Assembly (NCBI RefSeq): GCF_900312745.1
Contig: NZ_OMPD01000014.1
Location: 186,001 to 250,000 of the forward strand
DNA: 64,000 bases
From: Aquimarina sp. AU58
Lineage (GTDB): Bacteria > Bacteroidota > Bacteroidia > Flavobacteriales > Flavobacteriaceae
Reading direction: 5' to 3'
Under the pieces are notes generated by a model. The model ran no database searches. It saw only the letters and a program-made list of their open reading frames with translations, and was not told where the DNA came from. Position numbers and translations under genes: made by a program. How positions within the stretch are numbered: the first letter of the stretch is position 1; each line of letters begins with the position of its first letter. Of the stretch, positions 1-9,569 are shown one piece after another.

Positions 1-40
1 TTTGAATATGTAAATAATAAGAATACTTTTTGTTGTACTA

Positions 41-793
41 TTACAACAGATGGCTCATGGCAATGAGAAACTTTTCTTTTTTATTTTTCGAAATATTAAT
101 GATGTCATTATTATTCATCATGATATAACCTCCGTCTGACTTTACAAATTTTTTCACTTCTTTTAAATTGATCAAAAAACTATTATGTGTTCTCATAAAT
201 TGTTGTTCGATCAATAAGTTTTCATATTCTTTAAGATGTTTACTTACTAAAAGAGATGTATTATTTTTGAGAATAAATGAAGTGTAAGCTCCATTAGCCT
301 TGCAGTATATGATATCCTTTATATTAATAAACTCTACACTATCTGCTGTAGAGAGACATATTTTATTAAACTTTGGCTGCTGTTGTAGATTATCTATTAA
401 GGTTTCTAACTGTTTTTTATAAACCTCTTGATCTTTCTTTTTCTTTGCTTTTTCTATGGCATTTTTGAGTTCTTCAATACCTAAAGGCTTAAGTAAATAA
501 TCTAAAGAAGAAAATTTTATAGCCTGTATGGCATATTGCTCGTAAGCAGTAGTAAAAATTACCTCAAAATTTATGGTATCGATTTGGGTTAATATATCAA
601 AACCTATTCCTGATTGCAGCTCTATATCCAAAAACACAACATCAGGATTATAGTTTTTAATTTTATCGACGGCTTCTATAACAGAATTTGCAGTTGTTAG
701 AACAGTGGTCTCCTGGCAAAACTCTTCTATTAATTTTGTTAAGGCCTCTCTACTGTGTTTTTCGTCATCTACAATTATTGCTGTTAAGCCCAT
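41..793 (-). CDS. LytTR-family response regulator
   Basis: Cytoplasmic DNA-binding response regulator of 250 residues. An N-terminal receiver domain (about 5-115) shows the acidic pair DD at 9-10, the phospho-acceptor Asp56 in FLDIEL, and the conserved Lys102 in LLKPL. A C-terminal LytTR DNA-binding domain (about 145-250) ends in the usual RTHNSFLINL and basic stretch. The gene follows its probable partner histidine kinase with a 12-base gap on the same strand, so the two form an operon. The target genes are not evident in the window. Confidence 0.93.
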   Translation of the reverse strand: MGLTAIIVDDEKHSREALTKLIEEFCQETTVLTTANSVIEAVDKIKNYNPDVVFLDIELQSGIGFDILTQIDTINFEVIFTTAYEQYAIQAIKFSSLDYLLKPLGIEELKNAIEKAKKKKDQEVYKKQLETLIDNLQQQPKFNKICLSTADSVEFINIKDIIYCKANGAYTSFILKNNTSLLVSKHLKEYENLLIEQQFMRTHNSFLINLKEVKKFVKSDGGYIMMNNNDIINISKNKKEKFLIAMSHLL

Positions 794-805
794 AATTTGA
801 AAATT

Positions 806-2653
806 TTATTCGGTTTGAATTTTGATAACCACCTTTGTTCCTATAGATGTACCATAGTTATCTATTTTATCTATAATTTTTATATTTTTTTCCTCAGATT
901 TATGAAATTGTTGTAATCTTTTTTCAGTTAATTCTAAACCTCTTGATTTTATAGGTTTTTTAAAAGACGAATTTATGTTTTTAGCAGCACTTCTTCCTAT
1001 ACCATTATCATCTACTTCGCAAATAATATGATTTTTTTCTTTTCTGAAACAAATATTTAGTTTTTTATCCTCTCCTTTTTTATTTAATAAACCATACAGG
1101 ATTGCATTTTCGACAAATGGTTGAATGATCAACATAGGTACCTCTTCGACATCTGGATTTAGCGTGTCGGTTACATGAATGGCATACTCAAAACTGGCAT
1201 CAAAACGTAAAGCTTCTAATTCTAAATATTGATGTAGTAAGTTGATTTCATCTGATAATACGATATTTGTTTCTATAGAATTTTCAAGTAGGTTTCGCAT
1301 TAAATGACTAAACTTAGAAAGATATTTTAAAGCAGCTTCTTTTTTTTCGAATACAATTAAATGTTGAATCGATCCTAAAGAATTAAAAATAAAATGTGGA
1401 TTTATCTGAGCTCTTAGCGCTTTACAATTGTTAATAAATGATTCTTTTTCGAAGAGGAGTTTCTCTTTATGCTCCTGATGTATTTTATACGCCAAACCTA
1501 ATGCAAAAATTATGATTTCGAGAGTTGCTCCTGCTATCATATAATCACATTTCTTGGTAAAAAAGAAACCCAGAGTGCCTATCATGAATAGGAATGATCC
1601 AGCAACTATAAAATAAGCTAAACGGTTTTTGGCAGTAAGCAGTAAATAAATCATCCCACCAATACCAAAAAGAGTCATTATTAAACGCTGAATATTCATG
1701 ATATAAATAGCTGCTTCAAAATATTTAAAATACAAAAAGAAACTGTCTATAATTATAATGATAACAAGTGTGTAAATGATACATTTTATGATACGATTGA
1801 GCGTAGGGTAGTCTTTTTTTGTGGCTAGATAAAACGAAACAAAATAAACATAACATAAATTAATTAATACTTGTGCGATCTGAAAAAACCAATGTACTAT
1901 TATACTATAGCTATCAAAAATGATATTATTTGCTATAAGTAAAGGACCATTTAGGTAGATAAATAACCACAAAATGTATAAAGAGTAAAATAAGAATTCA
2001 AAATTTCCCGAAGTTATAAAGAACGCAAGAGTAAGAATAAACATAACCAGACATATCCCTGTAAAAATGTATTTGCGTATTGGGATTGTAATATTTTTTT
2101 TGAGGTAATAGCTCTGTGCTGAGTGGTTTATAGTTTGTAAAGCATAGTGAAATTTCCAATTAACAACACGATCTGAAAATCTTAAACGTCTTATTTTTAA
2201 ATATATAAATCGGTTTTTGATAAGTGAACTATATTTAAGAGGTATTCTATTAATATGGGATATAGAATTAATTTTTTCTGAACCATCAAATAAACCAAAT
2301 TTCTTTTCTATCAGTATATTGTTCTCGACACAAAACATAGATGCATGTGCATAATTACTGGATTTTAGAAACCAGAGACTATCAGTTTTTAGTATTTCTA
2401 ATTCTTTATTGAGGTCGATTTTTATCCAATAAATATCTTTAGGTCTGGTTTTATCGGTAAAATAGCCAGATGATCGAAAGTGGGTGCCTGGTTTTATAAT
2501 ATCATGTATCGATAATGTATCATCGGTAGTTTTATATACTTCGAAAGGAACTTGAGTTGTGTTTTTATGTAAATTATTTTGGGCATTGAGACTATAGCAA
2601 TATACATTCGATAGAATAAGAACAGAAATTATATATAGTAAACTTTTTGGCAT
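806..2653 (-). CDS. 7TM sensor histidine kinase, LytS/YehU type (His_kinase family)
   Basis: Membrane sensor kinase of 615 residues. It has a signal peptide (1-24), a periplasmic 7TMR-DISMED2-like beta domain (about 35-180), a run of seven hydrophobic segments (about 190-390), and a cytoplasmic kinase of the PF06580 type. That kinase has the phospho-acceptor motif NPHFIFNSL (His420) and a HATPase_c domain with the N-box PFVENAI and the G-box DDNGIGRS. It lies directly upstream of the LytTR regulator in the same orientation. The DISM architecture suggests sensing of a carbohydrate or other small ligand, but the ligand cannot be read from sequence. Confidence 0.92.
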   Translation of the reverse strand: MPKSLLYIISVLILSNVYCYSLNAQNNLHKNTTQVPFEVYKTTDDTLSIHDIIKPGTHFRSSGYFTDKTRPKDIYWIKIDLNKELEILKTDSLWFLKSSNYAHASMFCVENNILIEKKFGLFDGSEKINSISHINRIPLKYSSLIKNRFIYLKIRRLRFSDRVVNWKFHYALQTINHSAQSYYLKKNITIPIRKYIFTGICLVMFILTLAFFITSGNFEFLFYSLYILWLFIYLNGPLLIANNIIFDSYSIIVHWFFQIAQVLINLCYVYFVSFYLATKKDYPTLNRIIKCIIYTLVIIIIIDSFFLYFKYFEAAIYIMNIQRLIMTLFGIGGMIYLLLTAKNRLAYFIVAGSFLFMIGTLGFFFTKKCDYMIAGATLEIIIFALGLAYKIHQEHKEKLLFEKESFINNCKALRAQINPHFIFNSLGSIQHLIVFEKKEAALKYLSKFSHLMRNLLENSIETNIVLSDEINLLHQYLELEALRFDASFEYAIHVTDTLNPDVEEVPMLIIQPFVENAILYGLLNKKGEDKKLNICFRKEKNHIICEVDDNGIGRSAAKNINSSFKKPIKSRGLELTEKRLQQFHKSEEKNIKIIDKIDNYGTSIGTKVVIKIQTE

Positions 2654-2801
2654 AAGCCCTATTGCTATTTATCGTTGAGAGTGTGTTATTAATATAACGT
2701 TTGTAGAAGGTAAGACCCCAGTCCCTCATGTAAATTGTGTTAGAAATATTTTCTATTTCTAGATTAGAACTTACCATGTAATGGTAAAGTAAAATGTTTT
2801 C

Positions 2802-3677
2802 TTATGACTCTTTAAGCCATATGTTGATTTGTTTTTCGATCTGAGCATATGTTTTTTGATCAGGAATATGTTTTGTGTTTTTTAAGAAAATAGAGTCCTG
2901 AAAATTGTCAAATATTTCTTTACATCTTTTTAGCGCTTTCTCGCCGGGAAAAAAGATATCATTATCAGCAAATATTGCATAAACAGGGGCGGTTAGATGA
3001 TTTACATCTTTCTTTTGTAAAAGAGGAGGTCTTCGATAATCCATTTTTGTGCCTAATAAAACGTTCTTTTGAAAAGCAATAGAATACGCATCTATTGTAG
3101 TGTAAAATGCGTTCATGAATTTTAGAAGGTATTTTTCTTTTTTAGTAAATAGAAAACTTAATAAGGGGAAGGTTAAATGCTTCATTGATGTGCCAAAAGA
3201 ACCATTTACAAGACCACTGGGGACAACAAATATACCTTTGTGTACCTTCTCTGGTCGGTAGGACATTATTTTTTGCAATAAAAATGCTCCATAGGAGATA
3301 CCAATTATAGTAGCCTTTTCAATATTTAAAATATCCATGGTTTCAGAAATCCATTCCCCATAAGAATTGTCATTAATGGGTAACCTGTTTTCTGTGCTTT
3401 TGGTGGTTTGACCTATAGTATCTATGGCATAAATTCGGTAATTATCCCTTAGGTTTTTTATAGGTTCGATAGCTAATGGCGCACCCGCATTTATGCCATG
3501 CAAAATAATAATAGGAGGATTTCCTAGCATTCCTGTGGTAATTATATGTGTTTTACCAGCTTTTGTATTTACATAAATATCTTCATATTCAATTTCACAT
3601 GATTGTAGTTTTTCATCATATAATTTCATTATGATATCTTTCGTTTCTTTATTTTTATAAATACTTGTGTTTGCCAT
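2802..3677 (-). CDS. alpha/beta hydrolase
   Basis: Serine hydrolase of the alpha/beta fold, 291 residues from the chosen start. The oxyanion region ILHGINAG (59-66), nucleophile elbow GISYGA (Ser128), acid in FADNDIFFPG and final His in NTKHIPDQ give a complete catalytic triad. The reading frame is open to 3695, but the Met at 3677 gives a normal N-terminus. It is transcribed away from the TetR gene, with a perfect palindrome in between, so it is probably the repressor's main target. There is no signal peptide, so it acts in the cytoplasm. Substrate unknown. Confidence 0.85.
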   Translation of the reverse strand: MANTSIYKNKETKDIIMKLYDEKLQSCEIEYEDIYVNTKAGKTHIITTGMLGNPPIIILHGINAGAPLAIEPIKNLRDNYRIYAIDTIGQTTKSTENRLPINDNSYGEWISETMDILNIEKATIIGISYGAFLLQKIMSYRPEKVHKGIFVVPSGLVNGSFGTSMKHLTFPLLSFLFTKKEKYLLKFMNAFYTTIDAYSIAFQKNVLLGTKMDYRRPPLLQKKDVNHLTAPVYAIFADNDIFFPGEKALKRCKEIFDNFQDSIFLKNTKHIPDQKTYAQIEKQINIWLKES

Positions 3678-3715
3678 TACGTTGTTTTTTAACAAAAATA
3701 TACTATGTTGCTAAA

Positions 3716-3737
3716 AATTAGTCCATTCGGACTAATT
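3716..3737. promoter_or_regulatory. palindromic operator between hydrolase and tetR
   Basis: Perfect inverted repeat with 9-bp arms AATTAGTCC / GGACTAATT and a 4-base spacer. It lies between the start of the leftward hydrolase (3677) and the downstream start codons of the rightward TetR gene (3744/3750). Size and symmetry fit a TetR-dimer operator controlling both genes. Its position also argues that the upstream ATG at 3705 is not the real tetR start. Confidence 0.75.
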
Positions 3738-3749
3738 AAATTTATGTTG

Positions 3750-4361
3750 ATGAATATTAAGGATATAATTAAAGGAAAAGCCCTCGAACTTTTTAATGTA
3801 AAAGGAGTTATGAATGTAACCTTAAGAGAGGTTGCAAAAGAATTGAATAAAAGTTATGGTAATATTACATATCATTATAGAACCAAAAATTGCCTGATAA
3901 CCGCCTTGTATAATGATATGATGATCGAAACAAAAGCAATAGCAACCTCTTTTAGCAATGGTAATTTTTTTTACGAAATTTTGGATGCCCCAAAAAAGAC
4001 GTTTAAGATTTCTATGAAATACCTTTTCTTTTATGTTGATTATATTGAAATAAGACGCAATTTTAACACTGTTTTCATAAACTTTGAAAAAAACAATGAT
4101 ATTAGAAAAGTGTTCTACAAAAGCGTTTTAGAGCAATTGCAAGATCAAGGAATAATTCGGGCAGAATTGAATCCAAAAGATTTGGATTATTTAATGGAGT
4201 TAAGCGGTGCTATAAGAACATTCTTTTTTCTTAATGTTTCTTCAGAAAAATTTCTAGATAAAGAGCTGGAAAACCAATATGTAGAGTATGTAAATAGATT
4301 ACTTATTCCGTACCTCACATCAAATGGTTTAGAACAATATAATACCTATAAAACAGAATAA
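3750..4361 (+). CDS. TetR-family transcriptional regulator
   Basis: One-domain repressor with an N-terminal helix-turn-helix (residues about 5-50, with the TetR-type run TLREVAKELNKSYGNITYHY) and an all-helical ligand/dimer domain. The frame is open from an ATG at 3705, but a 22-bp palindrome lies inside 3716-3737, so I place the start at 3750 (ATG; 3744 is the alternative), giving about 203 residues. It is divergent from the hydrolase gene and followed by a strong hairpin. It is likely autoregulated and a local repressor of the hydrolase; the inducer is unknown. Confidence 0.88.
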   Translation: MNIKDIIKGKALELFNVKGVMNVTLREVAKELNKSYGNITYHYRTKNCLITALYNDMMIETKAIATSFSNGNFFYEILDAPKKTFKISMKYLFFYVDYIEIRRNFNTVFINFEKNNDIRKVFYKSVLEQLQDQGIIRAELNPKDLDYLMELSGAIRTFFFLNVSSEKFLDKELENQYVEYVNRLLIPYLTSNGLEQYNTYKTE

Positions 4362-4411
4362 ACATTTTTCTTAAAAAAGAGACAAATTAGTTTTGAAATG
4401 CTATAATTAGA

Positions 4412-4446
4412 ACAACCTTTACCTAATTTAATTAGGTAAAGGTTGT
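4412..4446. terminator. bidirectional hairpin terminator
   Basis: Perfect 16-bp stem (ACAACCTTTACCTAAT and its complement) around a 3-base loop, between the convergent ends of the TetR gene and the small lipoprotein gene. There is no long T tract on either side, so termination efficiency is uncertain. Confidence 0.75.
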
Positions 4447-4510
4447 CTGTAGTTTATTATGTAGTCAAAAACTTTTTTTGTTACGTATGTTTGACTGCTG
4501 CGTAGTGAAG

Positions 4511-4984
4511 TTAATCTGCTAGATTATAGAATGATTCTACTTCTAGGTAGTTTTCAAAATTAATACCGCTGGCATCATTACCTTCTACCAGTACAAATCG
4601 AAGTCTAAGATTAGATTGAGTAAAAGTAGCACGTAATGTAGCTTTTCCAACCTCAATTTTGTCAATCTCAAGAATGATTTGCTGTCCTAGACTAAGTGGT
4701 AATACTTCCCAGTAATTATTTCCTGTTACTGTTACATAGGCGTAAACAATACCAGTGTCAAATATTTCCTTTGTTAATTGGGGAATGTCAAAAACATTAT
4801 CCCCGTTAGATATCGTTTGGTTTTCGAATAAAACAGAAACTACATTAGCATTTCCATCCTGTCCATTTGCCCCATCAGCTCCTGCAGGTCCTTGTGGCCC
4901 TATTTGACCATCGACTCCATCTTCTGCAGAGCAAGCACTTAAAACTAAGATTAGTACCAAAATACCATACTTAGAAAATTTCAT
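4511..4984 (-). CDS. small lipoprotein with collagen-like Gly-X-Y segment
   Basis: Lipoprotein of 157 residues when started at the Met at 4984; the frame is open to 5074, but this Met begins a normal signal peptide. The lipobox LSAC puts the lipidated Cys at 18. It is followed by a short collagen-like run of Gly-X-Y triplets (about residues 22-45, GPQGPAGADG), then a beta-rich domain of about 110 residues with no family I recognise. Such proteins are common and variable surface or periplasmic lipoproteins in flavobacteria. Function unknown. Confidence 0.82.
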   Translation of the reverse strand: MKFSKYGILVLILVLSACSAEDGVDGQIGPQGPAGADGANGQDGNANVVSVLFENQTISNGDNVFDIPQLTKEIFDTGIVYAYVTVTGNNYWEVLPLSLGQQIILEIDKIEVGKATLRATFTQSNLRLRFVLVEGNDASGINFENYLEVESFYNLAD

Positions 4985-5287
4985 TATTGTTTCCATACTT
5001 TTCATGTTATTAATTATTAATTGTGTGAATACTCGATTGTTTATTTGCGAAGTGTTTTTAGTGATTGATTCCACAATTACAACCTTATGCTACAAAGATG
5101 AAGAGCGTTTGAAAAGCTATCAAGAGGTTAAAACCTTAATTTCTATAGGGTAAAACCGTATATTTGTAAGGGTTATTTCCTGAATTTGTATTACCTCAAA
5201 CTCGTATTTGAAAAATACTGCTAGTTCTATAGCCTATTTCATTTTGTAGAATAAAACAAAAAAATGAGTTGTAATTAAACCTAAAAT

Positions 5288-5407
5288 TTAGCTAGGTTCT
5301 GTTTTGAGGATTGATTTTTCTATTAGATTGATCTTTTCCTTAATGATTATAAAAACTAAAGAAAAAGCCATTAATAGATACGCTAAAAATTTCATTGTTG
5401 TTTTCAT
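5288..5407 (-). CDS. possible 39-residue membrane peptide
   Basis: Short frame starting MKTTMKFLAYLLMAFSLVFI, then a charged tail ending KTEPS. One hydrophobic segment (about 7-22) with a basic start gives a plausible single-pass or secreted peptide. It sits in the 408-base gap between the lipoprotein and the phosphoesterase, in the same orientation as both. No family recognised; the only support is coding shape, so it may be spurious. Confidence 0.4.
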   Translation of the reverse strand: MKTTMKFLAYLLMAFSLVFIIIKEKINLIEKSILKTEPS

Positions 5408-5482
5408 GATATGTGATTTTTTATCATTTACAACCTTAGATCAATAGCTTTAAATTTTTGTTACCCTTTTTACGATAAATTT

Positions 5483-6211
5483 TTAATTTCTACCATTTTC
5501 ATTTGGGTATAATTGGTATACGGGATCACTTTGCCAGAACTCTTTGGTATTAATATCCATTATGGTAAGTGGCCCTTTAAATGCAGCTCCTGTATCTATA
5601 TTCCATACACAAATAGCTTGTATTGGGGTAGTCTGATTGATTCGTGTAACGGGAGTGTGGCCAATATATATCTCATCAAAAAGTAACAGTCGTTTAGGAT
5701 ATTTTGGATCTGTCTTTTTTAGATTGGGATCTGTGGCCAATGCAGTTTCCCATAAAGTTCTATCCCAATAAAATAATTCACTAAAATATTCTCGATGCGG
5801 TCCATGAAGATTGGTGAACCCTGCATGAAGAAATAAACGATTGTGAGTATCTATATGATAATTATTAAGGGTTTCATAAAAACTAAGATGGGTGTTAATT
5901 TCTTCTTGTGATAGTTTAGCATATGAATCCATAGTCGCTTGACCACCGTGTTGTACCCACTCGGGATTGTGAGTATGTTGTGTGAGCCAGGTATAACAAA
6001 GTTCATCATGATTTCCTTTAATAAAAATACAATTGTGAGAAGCTTTGAGCTTAATAAGGAACGAAACCAATGGGGCACTATGGCTCCAACCATCTACATA
6101 ATCTCCCAGAAATATAAGAGTATCGTCTGTAGTTACCTTTGCTTTTTCAAGTATTTGCTCTAATGCGGTTAGTGCACCGTGAATATCTCCAATTACTAAA
6201 ATTCTTCCCAT
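5483..6211 (-). CDS. metallophosphoesterase (PPP-type, ApaH/PrpA-like)
   Basis: Calcineurin-like phosphoesterase of 242 residues. The five-motif metal site is visible: GDIHG (8-12), GDYVDGW, GNHDE, an HAGF motif, and a late GHTP. Known relatives are bacterial serine/threonine phosphatases or diadenosine tetraphosphatases; sequence alone does not separate these. Cytoplasmic. It follows the AlbA_2 protein and the dehydrogenase on the same strand with small gaps, so co-transcription is possible. Confidence 0.9.
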   Translation of the reverse strand: MGRILVIGDIHGALTALEQILEKAKVTTDDTLIFLGDYVDGWSHSAPLVSFLIKLKASHNCIFIKGNHDELCYTWLTQHTHNPEWVQHGGQATMDSYAKLSQEEINTHLSFYETLNNYHIDTHNRLFLHAGFTNLHGPHREYFSELFYWDRTLWETALATDPNLKKTDPKYPKRLLLFDEIYIGHTPVTRINQTTPIQAICVWNIDTGAAFKGPLTIMDINTKEFWQSDPVYQLYPNENGRN

Positions 6212-6247
6212 GATTGGTTAATTGTTGGTCATTTTTGATGTATTACA

Positions 6248-7384
6248 TTAACTATATCTAACTTTTCTTAAAATCCGAATACTTTCTTTACAGAGAGAAT
6301 ATATAGTATCGTTATAGAGTTTTAAATATGGTTTTGCCTCTTCTAATTTTTCTTTTGCTTCTCTAAGATCATTAAAATAACATATCAAATACGTAGCAGG
6401 AAGATTTACAATATCTTTTTCTTCGTTTTTTGATAGCGGAATTTTGTTTTTTAATTTCTCGATTAATGCATTATTGCTATTATATAAATGATGTAATGTT
6501 TTACGATCAAATTGTGGCGGTTCAAAAAGAAGTTTGCTTTCGATATCATAACTGGCATTATCCTTAAAGGTAATTACGACTTCTTCTAGAGGATAATAAC
6601 TAAAAGTATCCTGTAAGCCTAATTGCACATATTCTATAATCTTAAATTGGTCATCGGTTAAGGATATACTCACTTCATCTAATTCTGAGTAAAATAGCTT
6701 TACATGCTCATTGATTAATTCGATATCTACTCGGGAGTAATATACTTCTCCATTTTGCCGTTTTTCTTTGGCAGCCCAGCAAACCACAAAATATTCTTTA
6801 AAAACCTTATATGCGGGATTGTAATCTATTCTAGAATTCATAAAATCAAACACTCCATCCAAAGTAAGTTCAATATTATTCTGAGCATGACTTTCGATAG
6901 CATCTACAATTTCTGAATTGACATCTTTGATTTCAATATCAAAAACTTTAGGCATACTCATGCTACCATCTCTAAAAAAGACACTACCGCCGTAATATTT
7001 CCAGATATTTTTGCGAAGAGAACAGAGTTGCCCACCTTGAGGTCGAATGGTTACCAATCCTACTACTTTATCCGATGATAGATGAGGAAAAGGGATATTT
7101 TCATAAGACACAATAGGAGGGTTGTCTAAATATGCATTTACCAGGTTTTGAATTTTACTATCGTCAAAAAAATCAACCCCTATAATTTGATTATCTTCAT
7201 CTTCAACCCCGATTACGATATATGAATTGTTTTTGGGATTAGAATTTGCCAGTGCACAAATATGCTTTAAGAATTTAGCTTTTCCCTCTTTCTCTCCAAT
7301 ATTAAGTTTACGTTTCTTGTCATAAAAACTATTTTCGTCATTATGTGCCAGTAAGTTCTTAATAAGGAGGCGTTTGTTAATCAT
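6248..7384 (-). CDS. AlbA_2 / Schlafen-type putative ATP- or nucleic-acid-binding protein
   Basis: Protein of 378 residues from the Met at 7384 (frame open to 7402). Residues about 10-135 resemble the AlbA_2 (Schlafen AlbA_2, PF04326) domain: an early ExxxF-like start, FLKHICALANSNPKNNSYIVIGVED, and a short GLVTIRPQGGQLCSL strand. The C-terminal 230 residues contain helical segments I cannot assign. In other bacteria this domain occurs in regulators and defence-associated proteins. Here it sits between ordinary metabolic genes with no defence partner. Confidence 0.7.
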   Translation of the reverse strand: MINKRLLIKNLLAHNDENSFYDKKRKLNIGEKEGKAKFLKHICALANSNPKNNSYIVIGVEDEDNQIIGVDFFDDSKIQNLVNAYLDNPPIVSYENIPFPHLSSDKVVGLVTIRPQGGQLCSLRKNIWKYYGGSVFFRDGSMSMPKVFDIEIKDVNSEIVDAIESHAQNNIELTLDGVFDFMNSRIDYNPAYKVFKEYFVVCWAAKEKRQNGEVYYSRVDIELINEHVKLFYSELDEVSISLTDDQFKIIEYVQLGLQDTFSYYPLEEVVITFKDNASYDIESKLLFEPPQFDRKTLHHLYNSNNALIEKLKNKIPLSKNEEKDIVNLPATYLICYFNDLREAKEKLEEAKPYLKLYNDTIYSLCKESIRILRKVRYS

Positions 7385-7469
7385 TCCGTTTACAAATAGC
7401 AATTGAAATTTTTCCCAATATAAACTTAGCCATTTTTATTGGGTCAACAATGCGATGAGAATAAAGAAA

Positions 7470-8222
7470 TTATAAACTTTTATTAATTATTGTACTGCCC
7501 GCCTGCGCAGTAGGGAATACAATAAGATCTGCAATATTAACATGATATGGTCGTGTAACCACAAAAGTTATAATATCTGCAATATCTTCTGGAGTAAGTG
7601 GGTCAAAACCTTTATACACAGTATCTGCTTTTTGATCATCACCTTTAAATCTAATATTACTAAACTCGGTTTCTACTAATCCTGGGTGAATAGCACCTAC
7701 TCTAATACCGTATGAATTAAGATCCATACGCATTCCCTTGTTAATGGCATCTACAGCGTGTTTACTTGCACAATAGATGTTTCCGTTTGGATAGACTTCT
7801 TTTCCTGCAATTGAGCCAATATTGATAATATGACCAGATTGTTGTGTAATCATTTTTGGTATAACTGCCTTAGAAACATACAGTAACCCTTTAACATTAA
7901 TATCTATCATAGCATCCCAATCATCAAGATTTCCGGTCTGAATAGGGTCAAGTCCATGAGCATTTCCTGCATTGTTAATAAGAATATCAATTGTACTAAA
8001 CTCTGCTGGAAGGTTTTCAATCATAGAAAGAACCTTGTCTTTATCTCTAACATCAAAACAAAGTGTGTGTACTTGCACTTTTTTACTTAGTTCATCCTGT
8101 AGCGTATCTAATCGGTCTTGTCTTCTCCCACAAAGAATAAGATTTATATTATGTTTTGCTAATTCTATAGCGGTAGATTTTCCAATTCCACTAGTGGCCC
8201 CTGTGATTAATGCTGTCTTCAT
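7470..8222 (-). CDS. short-chain dehydrogenase/reductase (YdfG-like)
   Basis: Classical SDR of 250 residues. The Rossmann glycine motif TGATSGIG (7-14), NNAG (83-86), catalytic Ser137, and YxxxK with Tyr150 and Lys154 are all present. The ending resembles the serine/3-hydroxy-acid dehydrogenase (YdfG) subgroup, which oxidises small hydroxy acids with NADP; that substrate is inferred. First gene of a leftward set with the AlbA_2 and phosphoesterase genes, and divergent from the MoxR-Bat operon. Confidence 0.9.
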   Translation of the reverse strand: MKTALITGATSGIGKSTAIELAKHNINLILCGRRQDRLDTLQDELSKKVQVHTLCFDVRDKDKVLSMIENLPAEFSTIDILINNAGNAHGLDPIQTGNLDDWDAMIDINVKGLLYVSKAVIPKMITQQSGHIINIGSIAGKEVYPNGNIYCASKHAVDAINKGMRMDLNSYGIRVGAIHPGLVETEFSNIRFKGDDQKADTVYKGFDPLTPEDIADIITFVVTRPYHVNIADLIVFPTAQAGSTIINKSL

Positions 8223-8478
8223 AAGTAAGTTTAATATTTAAAAAATGCAACACCTTTACATCAGATCCGTCTTTTGATAAGATCATCGTAAAAACGATGA
8301 AAATCTTTATGTCCAATTTTTTGTAAAAGTGGTTTAAATATACTGTAAAATTTGTGCCTAAAACAGGTTTTGTAGTGCACATTTAACCAACAATTAACAA
8401 GAGCATGAAAATTAATTCGACAATTTGCAATGTTGGATTATGAGTGTTAAATTCACGCCTTAAAAAAAATAAATATAG

Positions 8479-9480
8479 ATGGAAGAGAATAATGCTATTG
8501 ATATTGCTTCAATCAATCAGAAAATAGAGAAAGAATCTGCATTTGTAGATTTACTAACTCTAGAAATAAACAAAGTAATTGTAGGTCAAAAACATATGGT
8601 CGAACGATTACTCATCGGGTTATTGGGTCAAGGTCATATTTTGCTGGAAGGGGTTCCTGGTTTGGCAAAAACATTAGCGATTAATACATTATCTAAAGCT
8701 GTTCATGGTAGTTTTAGCCGGATTCAGTTTACACCAGATTTATTACCAGCCGATGTAGTGGGGACTCTTATTTTTAATATGAAAGAGAACGATTTCTCGA
8801 TTAAAAAAGGACCAATTTTTGCTAATTTTGTCTTAGCAGATGAAATTAACCGTGCTCCGGCAAAAGTGCAAAGTGCTTTACTAGAAGCGATGCAGGAGAA
8901 ACAAGTTACCATTGGTGATGAGACTTTTGTATTAGACAAACCATTTTTGGTAATGGCAACACAGAATCCGGTTGAGCAGGAAGGAACATATCCTTTGCCA
9001 GAAGCTCAGGTTGACCGTTTTATGCTAAAAACAGTAATTGATTATCCAAAATTAGACGAAGAACAACTAATTGTTCGTGCTAACCTCAAAGGATCTTTTG
9101 AGCAGGTAAACCCTGTTGTTTCAGTAGAGCAGATTATTAATGCTCAGAAAGCAGTTAGAGAAGTATATATGGATGAAAAGATCGAAAAATACATCCTGGA
9201 TATCATTTTTGCCACGCGTTATCCAGAAAAATATGGTTTAGAAGAACTTAAACCTTTAATCAACTTTGGAGCATCACCTCGTGGAAGCATCAATTTGGCT
9301 ACTGCAGCAAAATGTTATGCCTTTATTAAACGAAGAGGATATGTGATTCCAGAAGATGTTCGTGCAGTAATTCTTGATGTACTTCGCCATCGTATAGGGA
9401 TTACCTACGAGGCCGAAGCAGAAAACGTAACTTCAGAGGATATCATTAATAAGATTGTAAACGAAATTGAAGTACCATAG
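8479..9480 (+). CDS. MoxR-family AAA+ ATPase
   Basis: Cytoplasmic AAA+ ATPase of 333 residues with Walker A GVPGLAKT (58-65), Walker B VLADEIN (Asp121, Glu122) and the sensor motif ATQNPVEQEGTYPLPEAQ(V)DRF typical of MoxR. MoxR proteins work with von Willebrand A-domain proteins to assemble or activate metal or membrane complexes. It is the first gene of the Bat operon: DUF58, a BatD-like protein and BatA-E follow on the same strand. Confidence 0.96.
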   Translation: MEENNAIDIASINQKIEKESAFVDLLTLEINKVIVGQKHMVERLLIGLLGQGHILLEGVPGLAKTLAINTLSKAVHGSFSRIQFTPDLLPADVVGTLIFNMKENDFSIKKGPIFANFVLADEINRAPAKVQSALLEAMQEKQVTIGDETFVLDKPFLVMATQNPVEQEGTYPLPEAQVDRFMLKTVIDYPKLDEEQLIVRANLKGSFEQVNPVVSVEQIINAQKAVREVYMDEKIEKYILDIIFATRYPEKYGLEELKPLINFGASPRGSINLATAAKCYAFIKRRGYVIPEDVRAVILDVLRHRIGITYEAEAENVTSEDIINKIVNEIEVP

Positions 9481-9481
9481 A

Positions 9482-9516
9482 GATTTTGGATTTTAGAATT
9501 ACGATTTTGGATTTTA
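9482..9516 (+). repeat. short direct repeat in intergenic spacer
   Basis: GATTTTGGATTTTA occurs at 9482-9495 and again at 9503-9516, a 21-base period, between the MoxR and DUF58 genes. The linking GAATTACGATTT motif reappears at the start of the next gene but one (near 10454-10472). Confidence 0.7.
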
Positions 9517-9569
9517 ATATGAGAATCCGAAATCGTTAATCGCCGATTCATCAATCGTAAATCATAATA

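Noticed and set aside
2592..2777. 61-residue minus-strand frame upstream of the histidine kinase
   Set aside because: Overlaps the kinase signal-peptide codons in another frame; no coding pattern.
8191..8382. 63-residue minus-strand frame upstream of the dehydrogenase
   Set aside because: Overlaps the dehydrogenase start in another frame; low-complexity spacer.
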